This document shows, piece after piece, positions 9,215 through 18,065 of a DNA stretch of 64,000 nucleotides; the first letter of the stretch is position 1; every line of letters starts with the position of its first letter. The position numbers were made by a program, and so were the translations under genes. The notes under the pieces are model-generated. The model was not told where the DNA came from, ran no database searches, and saw only the letters and a list, made by a program, of their open reading frames with translations. Source of the stretch: an uncultured Bacteroidales bacterium (GTDB lineage: Bacteria > Bacteroidota > Bacteroidia > Bacteroidales > ML635J-15); assembly GCA_937899245.1 (NCBI GenBank), contig CALDKB010000050.1:13359-77358 (forward strand), written 5' to 3'.

Positions 9215-11575
9215 ATGAAACGGAAAATCATTCAAGCAATAATTCTTCTTTCAACACTACCGCTTTTTTCATTTGCACAAAGCAATTCCGAATTTGTAAA
9301 CGTCATGATTGGCACAAACGGAATGGGACATACATTTCCAGGCGCCTGCTATCCATACGGAGCCGTTCAGCTAAGTCCCGACACCGACACAATTCCACAC
9401 AATGTCAATGGTGCATATCAGCCACATGCATACGACTACTGTGCCGGCTACCAATATCGCGACAAGACAATCGTCGGCTTCAGCCATACGCATTTCAGCG
9501 GTACTGGCCATTCTGATCTGGGCGACATACTTATCATGCCATATTCCGGCGAAACGAAGCTCAATCCAGGCACTGCCGATAATCCCGACAGCGGATACCG
9601 CCAGCGTTTCAGACACGAAACCGAAATCGCACATCCCGGATACTACGAAGTAACTCTTGACGATGACAATATTCGCTGCCAGCTTTCAGTGACACCTCAC
9701 ATTGGTGCACACCGCTACACTTTTCAAAAAGATGATGTCCAGAAGATTATCCTTGACTTAAACCACGCAATCTACAATTACGACGGAAAAGTTTTGTGGG
9801 CTCAGGCAAATGTCGACACCAAAGAAAACATGATTGTTGGATACCGCATTACAAGTGGTTGGAGCCGAGTAAACCACACATATTTTGCGATTAAATGTAG
9901 CAAAAAAATCAAACATTTTGGCTGTCATGACTTTGTCCCACAGCAATACCATGGTTTCTGGGACAGATTCGACGCCGAACACGATTTCCCCGAAATGGCA
10001 GGTCGCAAATTATCATGCTGGTTTGAATTTGAAAACGATGGAAATGAAGTTCTGGAACTTTTTGTTGGAATTTCGGCAACAAGTATCGATGGCGCAATCA
10101 ACAACCTGAATGCCGAAATCAACGATTTTGAGACAATTCGCAAAAACGCAGAAAACGCATGGGCTAATCGGCTCTCTGTTATCGAGTGCGAAGGTCCAAA
10201 CGACGCAAAAGCCATGATTTACACTTCGTTGTATCACACATTAATTAATCCGGCATTATATCAGGATGTTGATGGAAATTACAGAGGAATCGATCAGAAT
10301 ATCCACAATACCAATGGCGAGTTCACAAATTATACTGTATTTTCTGTTTGGGACACATATCGTGCCTTTCATCCTCTGATAACACTTCTCGACACATCTC
10401 TAACACACAATGTAATTTATTCTTTCTTGAGCCACCAAGCTCAAAGTCCGCATAAAATGCTCCCGGTTTGGAGCCACATGGGCAGCGAAAACTGGTGTAT
10501 GATTGGTTACCATGGAGTTTCCGTAATTGCCGATGCAATTGAAAAAGGTTACCTCAAAGGCTCAGACAAAAGCGGTCCGGCAATGTTCGCAATGAGCAAA
10601 TCGGCAAATTGCAGCTACTACAGCAATACCGACACTTACCAAACTCTCGGTTACGTTCCAATTGAACTCAATCGCAGCGGCACATCTGTAACTCTTGAGA
10701 ACGCATACGAAGATTGGACAATTTATCATACTGCGCAAGAATTCAGCAAAACATATCCGGAACTGCACTACGACAACGAGCTTATCGACTACTATCGGAA
10801 CCGAGCACTTAGCTACAAGAACGTTTATGACACTACAATCGGATTTGTCCGCGCCCGTCATGCCGATGGAAGCTGGAAAACTCCATATAGTCTTCTTTCC
10901 ACATCTGGCGAAGGTCTGATTGAAGGGAATGCATGGAATTACAGTTTTTATGTTCCTCACGATGTCAATGGAATGATGCGTCTAATGGGCGGAGAAAAAG
11001 CATTTATCACTAAACTTGACACCCTTTTCACCATGTACATTCCCGACAAGTTCTTCGCAGAAACAGAAGATGTAACACGAGAAGGAATGCTTGGAGGATA
11101 CGTTCAGGGCAACGAACCTAGCCATCACATTCCATTCCTGTACATGTGGACATCACAACCATGGAAAACACAGTACTGGATGCGAGAAATCATGAACAAA
11201 ATGTATCGCAACAACATGGACGGGCTTTGTGGCAACGACGACTGCGGACAAATGTCGGCTTGGTATATTTTCGGTGCAATGGGATTTTATCCTGTGTGTC
11301 CCGGCTCTGGCGAATATGTTTTTGGCGCGCCATACGTTCCTTACATGAAGGTTGCACTTGGAAACGGCAAAAAGCTTGAAATCGTTGCACCGAAAATCAG
11401 CGACAAGAACCGCTACATTCAGGAAATACGTTGGAATGGAAAAACTTACACAAAGGCCTATATCACTCACGAAGAGCTTATGAATGGTGGAAAATTGGAA
11501 TTTGTGATGACATCGAAACCTAACAAGAAACTATTCCAGAACAAGGAAGACAAACCATATAGCTTGAGCGAATAG
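9215..11575 (+). CDS. GH92 family glycosyl hydrolase (alpha-mannosidase type)
   Basis: A 786-residue secreted enzyme; signal peptide ends FSFAQ. GH92 enzymes are calcium-dependent exo-alpha-mannosidases, mostly alpha-1,2. Recognisable blocks are VNVMIGTNG and GHTFPGACYPYG near the start, CAGYQYRD and GFSHTHFSGTG, and the hallmark GNDDCGQMSAWY near residue 673 followed by GFYPVCPGSGEY. Length is typical. It is divergent from the GH106 gene and has its own promoter-like box. It converges with the next minus-strand gene with only 3 nt between stops. No SusC/SusD pair is in the window, so this is not a classical polysaccharide utilisation locus as far as visible. Confidence 0.95.
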   Translation: MKRKIIQAIILLSTLPLFSFAQSNSEFVNVMIGTNGMGHTFPGACYPYGAVQLSPDTDTIPHNVNGAYQPHAYDYCAGYQYRDKTIVGFSHTHFSGTGHSDLGDILIMPYSGETKLNPGTADNPDSGYRQRFRHETEIAHPGYYEVTLDDDNIRCQLSVTPHIGAHRYTFQKDDVQKIILDLNHAIYNYDGKVLWAQANVDTKENMIVGYRITSGWSRVNHTYFAIKCSKKIKHFGCHDFVPQQYHGFWDRFDAEHDFPEMAGRKLSCWFEFENDGNEVLELFVGISATSIDGAINNLNAEINDFETIRKNAENAWANRLSVIECEGPNDAKAMIYTSLYHTLINPALYQDVDGNYRGIDQNIHNTNGEFTNYTVFSVWDTYRAFHPLITLLDTSLTHNVIYSFLSHQAQSPHKMLPVWSHMGSENWCMIGYHGVSVIADAIEKGYLKGSDKSGPAMFAMSKSANCSYYSNTDTYQTLGYVPIELNRSGTSVTLENAYEDWTIYHTAQEFSKTYPELHYDNELIDYYRNRALSYKNVYDTTIGFVRARHADGSWKTPYSLLSTSGEGLIEGNAWNYSFYVPHDVNGMMRLMGGEKAFITKLDTLFTMYIPDKFFAETEDVTREGMLGGYVQGNEPSHHIPFLYMWTSQPWKTQYWMREIMNKMYRNNMDGLCGNDDCGQMSAWYIFGAMGFYPVCPGSGEYVFGAPYVPYMKVALGNGKKLEIVAPKISDKNRYIQEIRWNGKTYTKAYITHEELMNGGKLEFVMTSKPNKKLFQNKEDKPYSLSE

Positions 11576-11578
11576 GCG

Positions 11579-12391
11579 CTACCTATAGTTTATCATATAT
11601 ACATTGGTAGTGCCATCCTTTTCACGCCTTTCAATTATTCTGCTGATACGGCTCAAACTGTCGTACTCAAACGATGCACTTGAAATTTCCTCACCTTCAT
11701 GGTTAAAGACCGTTGTCTTTACCACCTGGTCATTTTCATAGATAAAAACTTTTGCCTCTGCAGCTCCGACAATATGTTTTCTTGTAACTTCGGCAAGAAT
11801 ATCATAGTCGTCGGCAATGGATTCCGGCCTCTGAGCCCTACGGAAAACAAGTTCCTTCTGGTCGTATGCTATTGTTGATATCGAGCCGCGACTAACAATC
11901 CTGTCGAGCGAATCAACCTCTGCAACCATAATGCTATCTGCGGTTCTCTCAATACGATATTTGCTTGTTACAGAACTTCCCGAATAAGAAATCTGTGTTG
12001 ACAGCAGATTATTATTGTCATATTCGTAAAGCACACCGCCAAGCATCGTAGAATCCATTGAAAAATACACCTCTTCAAATGGTAGATTGTGTGAATTATA
12101 TTTTACGATTGTGAATGATTTCGGTCTGTTTCCTTCTCCAAAATAAATTATTTTGTTCGGCTGACCATCTTTATTATAGTAGGTTTCCGAAAACAAGACT
12201 TTGGTTCTAGAAATAACATTGTCCTTAACAGTAACCTTCCAAGTAACAGAAGAATGCACGGAATTATTTTTTATGCTCTGGAAGCATTTTTCGCACGACA
12301 AAGCATCAGAGGCGGTCACGGGAATCCAAACTTGCGACCTAACTGCCAGCGTGGCAACGGTCATAAAAATGAATAATATAACACCTCTCAT
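11579..12391 (-). CDS. hypothetical exported protein with YD-like repeats
   Basis: A 270-residue protein with a hydrophobic N-terminus that looks like a signal peptide (about 1-19, ending VRSQ). The rest contains spaced strands resembling YD/RHS-like repeats of the kind seen in small Bacteroidota proteins: YYNKDGQPNKIIYF, VLYEYDNNNLLST, VFNHEGEEISSASFEYDSLSR. A CxxC (SCEKC) lies near residue 35. No enzyme motif is visible. It begins 8 nt after the ftsY stop and so is probably the last gene of that transcript. Confidence 0.65.
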   Translation of the reverse strand: MRGVILFIFMTVATLAVRSQVWIPVTASDALSCEKCFQSIKNNSVHSSVTWKVTVKDNVISRTKVLFSETYYNKDGQPNKIIYFGEGNRPKSFTIVKYNSHNLPFEEVYFSMDSTMLGGVLYEYDNNNLLSTQISYSGSSVTSKYRIERTADSIMVAEVDSLDRIVSRGSISTIAYDQKELVFRRAQRPESIADDYDILAEVTRKHIVGAAEAKVFIYENDQVVKTTVFNHEGEEISSASFEYDSLSRISRIIERREKDGTTNVYMINYR

Positions 12392-12399
12392 AAGAATGT

Positions 12400-13350
12400 C
12401 TACTTTTTGAAAAGAGAATCTACAAATTCTCGCTTATCGAAAAGTTGCAAATCATCAATACCCTCGCCTACGCCAATATATTTAATAGGAATTTTGAATT
12501 GGTCGGAGATGCCAATAACAACACCGCCCTTAGCCGTTCCGTCGAGTTTTGTAACGGCTAGCGAATTAATTTCGGTGGCCTTCATGAACTGCTTTGCCTG
12601 TTCGTATGCGTTCTGGCCGGTAGAGCCGTCGAGCACGAGCAAAATTTCGTGCGGAGCCTCCGGCACTAGTTTCTGCATAACACGCTTTATTTTCGACAAC
12701 TCATTCATCAAGTTAATCTTATTATGCAAACGTCCTGCCGTATCAATAAGCACGACGTCGGCACCTGCCTTACGAGCCGATGCCAGTGTATCGTATGCGA
12801 CAGAAGCCGGATCTGACCCCATGTCATGACGAACCATATGGACGCCAACTCTGTCGGCCCATACCTGAAGCTGATCTATTGCCGCAGCCCTAAAAGTATC
12901 AGCAGCTCCGATATATACCGACTTGCCTGCCTTTTTGAAATTATTTGCAAGCTTGCCTATTGTTGTGGTCTTACCGACTCCATTAACGCCGACAACCATG
13001 ATTACATACGGCTCGCCATTAGGAGTGGTGAAATCAGGATTTGTCATATCGGGACCACTTTCCATAAGGGAGGCAATTGTTGAACGAAGCAATTCGTTCA
13101 GTTCGTCTGTCCCCACATACTTTTCAGACTTTACCCGTTCCTGTATCTTCTCAATTATCTTTACCGTCGTCTCTACCCCAACGTCAGAAGTTATTAGCAC
13201 TTCTTCAAGCTCATCAAGTACATCTTCATCAACGGTCGATTTACGGAATATCAACCGACCAATCTTCGAAAACAACCCTGACCGTGTTTTTTCAAGACCA
13301 CTATCTAGCTTATCTTTTTTTTCCTTTCCAAAAAGTCCAAAGAATGCCAT
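12400..13350 (-). CDS. ftsY: signal recognition particle receptor FtsY
   Basis: SRP-receptor GTPase that docks the Ffh-4.5S RNA-ribosome complex at the inner membrane for co-translational insertion. The 316 residues cover just the N and G domains; the long acidic A domain of enterobacterial FtsY is absent, replaced by a short lysine-rich amphipathic N-terminus starting MAFFGLFGKEKK. G1 is GVNGVGKTTT (121-130), followed by DTFRAAA, DTAGRLH and TKLDGTAKGG. Its start is separated from the L28-L33-DUF4295 genes by a terminator, so it may need its own promoter or read-through. The gene order is the usual one in Bacteroidota. Confidence 0.97.
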   Translation of the reverse strand: MAFFGLFGKEKKDKLDSGLEKTRSGLFSKIGRLIFRKSTVDEDVLDELEEVLITSDVGVETTVKIIEKIQERVKSEKYVGTDELNELLRSTIASLMESGPDMTNPDFTTPNGEPYVIMVVGVNGVGKTTTIGKLANNFKKAGKSVYIGAADTFRAAAIDQLQVWADRVGVHMVRHDMGSDPASVAYDTLASARKAGADVVLIDTAGRLHNKINLMNELSKIKRVMQKLVPEAPHEILLVLDGSTGQNAYEQAKQFMKATEINSLAVTKLDGTAKGGVVIGISDQFKIPIKYIGVGEGIDDLQLFDKREFVDSLFKK

Positions 13351-13375
13351 AACAAGACCATTTAACTAAAACGAC

Positions 13376-13410
13376 AAAAAGCACCTGTCTGATTTAATTA
13401 CAGCAGGTGC
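13376..13410 (-). terminator. rho-independent terminator after DUF4295
   Basis: On the minus strand GCACCTG...CAGGTGC (13410-13404 with 13387-13381) is followed directly by TTTTT (13380-13376). It stands between the ribosomal-protein genes and ftsY, so ftsY would receive reduced read-through. Confidence 0.8.
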
Positions 13411-13432
13411 TATAAGATTAATTAACAATTAA

Positions 13433-13585
13433 CTATTTCTTAAAAAAATCCTTAGACAAGTCCTTGTCAATAACTGCAGACTTAAACTGATAAGAACCAG
13501 TTTCTGGATTCTTTACCATCTTTATGCACTTTACGAAAACCTGTCCGCCTTCCTTCTTAAGGGTTGCAACTACTTTCTTTGCCAT
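13433..13585 (-). CDS. DUF4295 family small protein
   Basis: A 50-residue basic protein starting MAKKVVATLKKEGGQ and ending KDLSKDFFKK. In Bacteroidota a DUF4295 protein is commonly encoded directly after rpmB and rpmG, as here (9 nt after the L33 stop), and is probably ribosome-associated, although its function has not been shown to my knowledge. The start is the only ATG consistent with the family's MAKK opening. Confidence 0.9.
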   Translation of the reverse strand: MAKKVVATLKKEGGQVFVKCIKMVKNPETGSYQFKSAVIDKDLSKDFFKK

Positions 13586-13594
13586 AACCTAAAC

Positions 13595-13783
13595 TTATTT
13601 AATTTCTCTGTGAATTGTAACCTTCTTCAAAATTGGATTGTACTTCTTCATTTCCAATCTATCCGGAGTATTCTTTCTATTCTTGGTAGTGATATACCTA
13701 GATGTACCTGGTAAACCTGATGCCTTGTGCTCTGTACATTCAAGAATAACCTGTACACGATTTCCTTTACTTTTCTTTGCCAT
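13595..13783 (-). CDS. rpmG: 50S ribosomal protein L33
   Basis: A 62-residue L33: MAKKSKGNRVQVILECTEH, then TSRYITTKNRKNTPDRLEMKKYNP. The zinc-ribbon cysteines of the C+ form of L33 are mostly missing (one Cys only), so this is a zinc-independent type. It lies between rpmB and the DUF4295 gene on one transcript and is slightly longer than the typical 50-55 residues. Confidence 0.97.
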   Translation of the reverse strand: MAKKSKGNRVQVILECTEHKASGLPGTSRYITTKNRKNTPDRLEMKKYNPILKKVTIHREIK

Positions 13784-13802
13784 TTTTAATCCTCCCGACT
13801 AA

Positions 13803-14039
13803 TTATTTAACATAGCCATTTTTTTCGGCATCTCTAAGTGCAGCCTTCAAGCCTTTCTTTGCGATTGTTCTCATTCCAGAAGTAGAAACTTTCAATTCTA
13901 CCCACTGGCCTGCCTCTTCGTCAAAAATACGCTTAGTCTTTAAATTAACGTCAAACGTTCTTTTTGTTCTGCGTCTAGAGTGAGATACATTGTTTCCCAC
14001 CATTGCCGTTTTTCCTGTAACTTGACAAACTCGTGCCAT
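13803..14039 (-). CDS. rpmB: 50S ribosomal protein L28
   Basis: A 78-residue L28 beginning MARVCQVTGKTAMVGNNVSHS, with RRTKRTFDVNLK and the C-terminal GMRTIAKKGLKAALRDAEKNGYVK. First gene of the L28-L33-DUF4295 transcript. Confidence 0.98.
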   Translation of the reverse strand: MARVCQVTGKTAMVGNNVSHSRRRTKRTFDVNLKTKRIFDEEAGQWVELKVSTSGMRTIAKKGLKAALRDAEKNGYVK

Positions 14040-14077
14040 AACTCTTTTTAATTTTTATCTCTTTAATTTTTGGACTG

Positions 14078-14085
14078 CAAAAGTC
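14078..14085 (-). promoter_or_regulatory. -7 promoter-like box for rpmB
   Basis: Minus-strand GACTTTTG has one mismatch to TAnnTTTG and lies about 38 nt before the rpmB start codon. Confidence 0.35.
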
Positions 14086-14287
14086 GCACTTTTTGCTCAA
14101 ACAACAAATTTTTTTTTGATGTTTTTGCTTTTTTTTATTAACACAAGATTAAACATTTTGAATATCAACCAATTACACAGCCAACTACTCGTAATTATGC
14201 TGTTATATCCACAATTGTCTCGCATAAATTTTGTTTATGTGCAATTATTGAAGTTATTTTGCCGCGAAATTTAAGAATTTATCAAAG

Positions 14288-16561
14288 ATGAGACACTCAA
14301 TTTTAACAATAGCCTTACTGCTGACCTTCACAGTTTGCTTTGCGCAACAAAAGACAGTACGACAAATGATGCCACCTAGCTTTGAGTACGACCTTAACAT
14401 TGAAGATGTTGACCATATTAACGTATATCCGCCGTCGGCAGAACTAATTGCCGCCGAAGATGCCGAAGACGAAAAGAACGGCACCTATATTAAAATAGCC
14501 CGTCTAATTACCGTTAACTCTTCGGTTAAAAATGCTGGAACATGGCAGACTCTTCCTAACGGCAAGTTGATTTGGCAATTGCGCTTTTCAAGCGAAGGCG
14601 CCAAAGGCTCTGCTTTGTATTTCGACAAGTTTGACATTCCCGAAGGTGCCTCAGTCTTTGTATATGCATCAGACAGAAGCATTGTCGACGGTCCATACTA
14701 CCGTAGCGACAACCCGTCATGCAACGAATTTATGATTGGCAACATCATCAGCGACGATATCACTATCGAATATGTTGCGCCAGTATTAAAATCTGAAAAC
14801 GGAAAAATCCAGAACGACACCGACACACCTATTATTAATATCGGCGAATACGGATATGTATACCGCGACGAAGGCGCTTTTGAAAGAGGCACTCGTACAG
14901 GAATAAGAGCTACAGGATTTGGCTCGTCGCAAAGTTGTGAAGTAAACGTAAACTGCTCTGTCGGTGCAAGTTGGAGAATACAACAGCGAGGTGTAGCAAG
15001 AATTTATGTCCGCGAAGGTTATAATCTAGGCTATTGCACAGGCACGCTTATCAACAATACACGCAACGACGGAACTCCATATTTCCTTACGGCAAACCAT
15101 TGCGGACCTGACGCTACATCCTCTAATTTCAACCAATGGAAATTCCGTTTCAACTATGAGTCTACTGGATGTACCACTCCTAGTTCGGAAAACTCAATAA
15201 ACTTCACCGACTTTACAGGTTGCACAAAAATAGCCGAAGGTTCAAAGAACGGAGGTTCAGATTTCTTCCTATTAAAGCTTAATAATTTCTCCGAACAAAG
15301 TGCGATTAACATAAACGCTATTTACAACGGGTGGGACAGAAACACTAATGCATCAACGGGTGGCGGTGCTGGTATTCACCATCCCTCTGGCGACATCAAG
15401 AAAATATCGTTCTACACAAACACACCGACCACAGCAACCTACAACGGTGGCAGCGACATGACAGGCGCCAATAGTGCCCATTGGAAAATCGTATGGAGCG
15501 GTGAAGGTGTCACAGAAGGCGGTTCGTCGGGATCACCAATATTCAACAAGAACGGACTCGTATTCGGAACATTGAGCGGTGGCGCATCGTCTTGCTCTGC
15601 TGCCTCATCATCAAGATACGACCTGTACGGAAAAATGTCGTTCCATTGGGACAATTCTGCCAATGGAAATTCAAACGCATACAAACTTAAACCATGGCTC
15701 GACCCGACAAACAGCGGTGCCACAACATGCAACTACTACGACCCGTCTAACACATCTCCGGACACCGAAACAACATCATTTAGCTACGACTTTGAATCTT
15801 GTACGGCATGGAGCGTTGACCAATTCTCGCCTTGTTCCACATACGATGGAGACGGCTCTGCAACATACGGCATAAACAACGTATCATTCACTAACTCAGG
15901 ATACACTGGCGCGTACATCGCTTTCCAAAATGGCAAGGCTAACGGATTTACCGCTCACGGAGGAACTAAGTTCGGATGCTGCATGGCCGCCAACAACCCA
16001 CCAAACAACGACTGGTTTATCACACCTCCAGTTTTAATAACCAACACCACAAGATTCTCATTCTGGGCTCGCTCAGCAAACGACACATACGGCCTCGAAC
16101 AATTCAAGGTTGCAGTTTCCACCGACGACCAGAACTACACGTACATCGCAGGAAACTCTTCGACAGCAATCTCCGCTCCTGTAGCATGGACACAATTCTC
16201 ATACAACTTGTCGCAATATGCAGGACAGATTTTGTACATTGCAATAATCTGCACATCAAACGATGTCTTTGCATTCTTCATTGACGACATCTCTATTGAT
16301 CCGAACAGCCTTGCTGTCGAAAACCCATCAGCAGAAAACATCAGCATCTACCCTAACCCGGCAAATGACAATGTTAATATTAGCCTGCCGGAAGATAATG
16401 CGACAATCGTCATTACAAATATTCTGGGACAGACCGTAAATACAATAAGCACTACGTCGACAAACGAAACAATTTCTGTCGAAGGACTTGAAAAGGGCAT
16501 GTATTTCTTCAACATTAAACTTTCAGACAAAACTGTCGTCAAAAAAGTCATTATTGAATAA
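14288..16561 (+). CDS. trypsin-fold (S1, lysyl-endopeptidase-like) protease with T9SS sorting domain
   Basis: A 757-residue exported protease. Signal peptide 1-19 (ends CFAQ); a propeptide-like beta region to about 215; then a chymotrypsin-fold domain with H271 in TANHCG, D325 in GGSDFFLLKL and S416 in EGGSSGSPIF. Cysteine spacing resembles Achromobacter lysyl endopeptidase. A choice-of-anchor-J/MAM-like jelly roll follows (about 490-670, DFESCTAW ... NDWFITPPVL ... FWARS), and a type A sorting domain closes it (IYPNPANDNVNI ... GMYFFNIKL ... KKVIIE). Known T9SS cargo with this tail is secreted or attached to the surface after tail removal. Stands alone, with a terminator after it. Lysine specificity is not proven by sequence. 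Confidence 0.9.
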   Translation: MRHSILTIALLLTFTVCFAQQKTVRQMMPPSFEYDLNIEDVDHINVYPPSAELIAAEDAEDEKNGTYIKIARLITVNSSVKNAGTWQTLPNGKLIWQLRFSSEGAKGSALYFDKFDIPEGASVFVYASDRSIVDGPYYRSDNPSCNEFMIGNIISDDITIEYVAPVLKSENGKIQNDTDTPIINIGEYGYVYRDEGAFERGTRTGIRATGFGSSQSCEVNVNCSVGASWRIQQRGVARIYVREGYNLGYCTGTLINNTRNDGTPYFLTANHCGPDATSSNFNQWKFRFNYESTGCTTPSSENSINFTDFTGCTKIAEGSKNGGSDFFLLKLNNFSEQSAININAIYNGWDRNTNASTGGGAGIHHPSGDIKKISFYTNTPTTATYNGGSDMTGANSAHWKIVWSGEGVTEGGSSGSPIFNKNGLVFGTLSGGASSCSAASSSRYDLYGKMSFHWDNSANGNSNAYKLKPWLDPTNSGATTCNYYDPSNTSPDTETTSFSYDFESCTAWSVDQFSPCSTYDGDGSATYGINNVSFTNSGYTGAYIAFQNGKANGFTAHGGTKFGCCMAANNPPNNDWFITPPVLITNTTRFSFWARSANDTYGLEQFKVAVSTDDQNYTYIAGNSSTAISAPVAWTQFSYNLSQYAGQILYIAIICTSNDVFAFFIDDISIDPNSLAVENPSAENISIYPNPANDNVNISLPEDNATIVITNILGQTVNTISTTSTNETISVEGLEKGMYFFNIKLSDKTVVKKVIIE

Positions 16562-16581
16562 AACGCAATACACCATCCCAC

Positions 16582-16618
16582 AAGGCTCCGGATTGTCTGT
16601 CAATTCGGAGCTTTTTTT
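16582..16618 (+). terminator. rho-independent terminator
   Basis: GCTCCG (16585-16590) pairs with CGGAGC (16606-16611), extended by wobble and A-T pairs, followed by a T run. It ends the S1 protease transcript. Confidence 0.8.
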
Positions 16619-16662
16619 ATCAACAAAACTAACACGACAGAAAAAAACACAGGAATAACAAT

Positions 16663-16670
16663 TATATTTG
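16663..16670 (+). promoter_or_regulatory. -7 promoter box for DUF2851 gene
   Basis: TATATTTG, an exact TAnnTTTG match, 26 nt before the ATG at 16697. Confidence 0.6.
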
Positions 16671-16696
16671 CAACGAAAAATGAAATAAACCGAACT

Positions 16697-17977
16697 ATGC
16701 ACGAGGACTTTTTGCACTTCATATACAAGAACCGCCTATGGATTAAAGGCACAGAACTTCTTACCGACAACACGCCATTTGAAATCATTGAGACCGGACT
16801 GCACAACCACGATTCTGGACCCGACTTTTTCAACGCGAAAATCAAGATCAACGGAATTGTCTGGGTTGGCAATGTTGAGATACATGTCAATGCCTCCGAC
16901 TGGCACAAGCACCACCACGATGGAGACCACGCATACGACAACGTAATCATTCACATCGTCTTCAACTACGATTGCGACATCACCATGCCAAACGGACAAA
17001 TGTTGCCGACATGGGAAATATCGTTTCCACAAGCTATCTTTAACCGATACTCCGACTTCAAGCTAAACGAAAAGAAAATTGGATGTTCGGACTACATCGA
17101 CCTTGTAGATGATTTTCACATTACAATGTGGATGGAAAAAATGGCAATCGAACGCATGGAATACAAATCTGAATCAATAGCAGAGATACATAAGCGCACA
17201 AACGGCAACTGGCAGGAATCACTGTATATAGTTCTTGCACGCAATTTCGGATTCAACACCAATGCCATTCCTTTCGAGCTGCTTGCAATTCAGACGCCGT
17301 CAAACATCCTGCTGCACAACGCCGACAACCTACTGGCACTCGAAGCTATACTCTTCGGACAAGCGGGAATGTTCAACGAACAACCAAAAGACGAATACAC
17401 AAAGAAACTTGCAGAAGAATATTCATTCCTCAAGAAAAAATACGACCTGCACCCTATTGCGAAATCGCTTTGGAAACATTCAAAAATGCAGCCGAACAAT
17501 TTTCCGGAAACTCGCATAGCGCAATTTGCCGCAACAATGCAAAAATTCCAGAAACTAGCCGACGGAATACTGAACGACAAATTCAACATTGACATTTTCA
17601 ACGACATCAACACTTCCGAATATTGGTCCACACATTTTTCTCTTGGCGAAGCATCGGTCAAAAACAAACCGACCAAAATCGGCAAGCAGACAACCGACAC
17701 AATACTCATCAACACCATAATTCCATTTTCGTATTTCTACAGCAAAAACACAAGCCCGTCATTCGACAGCGAAAAGGCAATCGAGAAAATGAAAAGCCTC
17801 AAGCCCGAAAACAATCGTGAAACACGGGCATTTGACAACATCGAAAAAATCAAATGCGAAAATGCATACGAATCCCAAGCGCTTCTACACCTAAAAAAAT
17901 GCTATTGTGACCACAAAAAGTGCCTAAAATGTAACATTGGATTCGAAATAATGAAAGAAATAGGCAGAAGAGAATAG
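16697..17977 (+). CDS. DUF2851 family protein
   Basis: A 426-residue cytoplasmic protein of unknown function found widely in Bacteroidota. Family-typical N-terminal text: FIYKNRLW, a GPDFFNAKIKING block, VGNVEIHVNASDWHKH and the histidine/aspartate-rich HHHDGDHAYDNVIIH, which could bind a metal or form an active site. The C-terminus ends with a cysteine cluster (CYCDHKKCLKCNIG) that looks like a small zinc or iron-sulphur ligand set. No signal peptide. It has its own promoter-like box and lies alone between two promoters. Confidence 0.88.
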   Translation: MHEDFLHFIYKNRLWIKGTELLTDNTPFEIIETGLHNHDSGPDFFNAKIKINGIVWVGNVEIHVNASDWHKHHHDGDHAYDNVIIHIVFNYDCDITMPNGQMLPTWEISFPQAIFNRYSDFKLNEKKIGCSDYIDLVDDFHITMWMEKMAIERMEYKSESIAEIHKRTNGNWQESLYIVLARNFGFNTNAIPFELLAIQTPSNILLHNADNLLALEAILFGQAGMFNEQPKDEYTKKLAEEYSFLKKKYDLHPIAKSLWKHSKMQPNNFPETRIAQFAATMQKFQKLADGILNDKFNIDIFNDINTSEYWSTHFSLGEASVKNKPTKIGKQTTDTILINTIIPFSYFYSKNTSPSFDSEKAIEKMKSLKPENNRETRAFDNIEKIKCENAYESQALLHLKKCYCDHKKCLKCNIGFEIMKEIGRRE

Positions 17978-18035
17978 CCACAAAGCAAAATTTCATTTTT
18001 ACTGTTTAAAAGCATCATTGTTTCAGAATAAATAT

Positions 18036-18043
18036 TATATTTG
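18036..18043 (+). promoter_or_regulatory. -7 promoter box for C69 dipeptidase
   Basis: TATATTTG exact match to TAnnTTTG, 22 nt before the ATG at 18066. Confidence 0.6.
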
Positions 18044-18065
18044 CAAACATTAAAAAAAACAGAAG

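Noticed and set aside
4172..11575. Classical polysaccharide utilisation locus
   Set aside because: No SusC/SusD pair, no HTCS or ECF regulator in or near the block.
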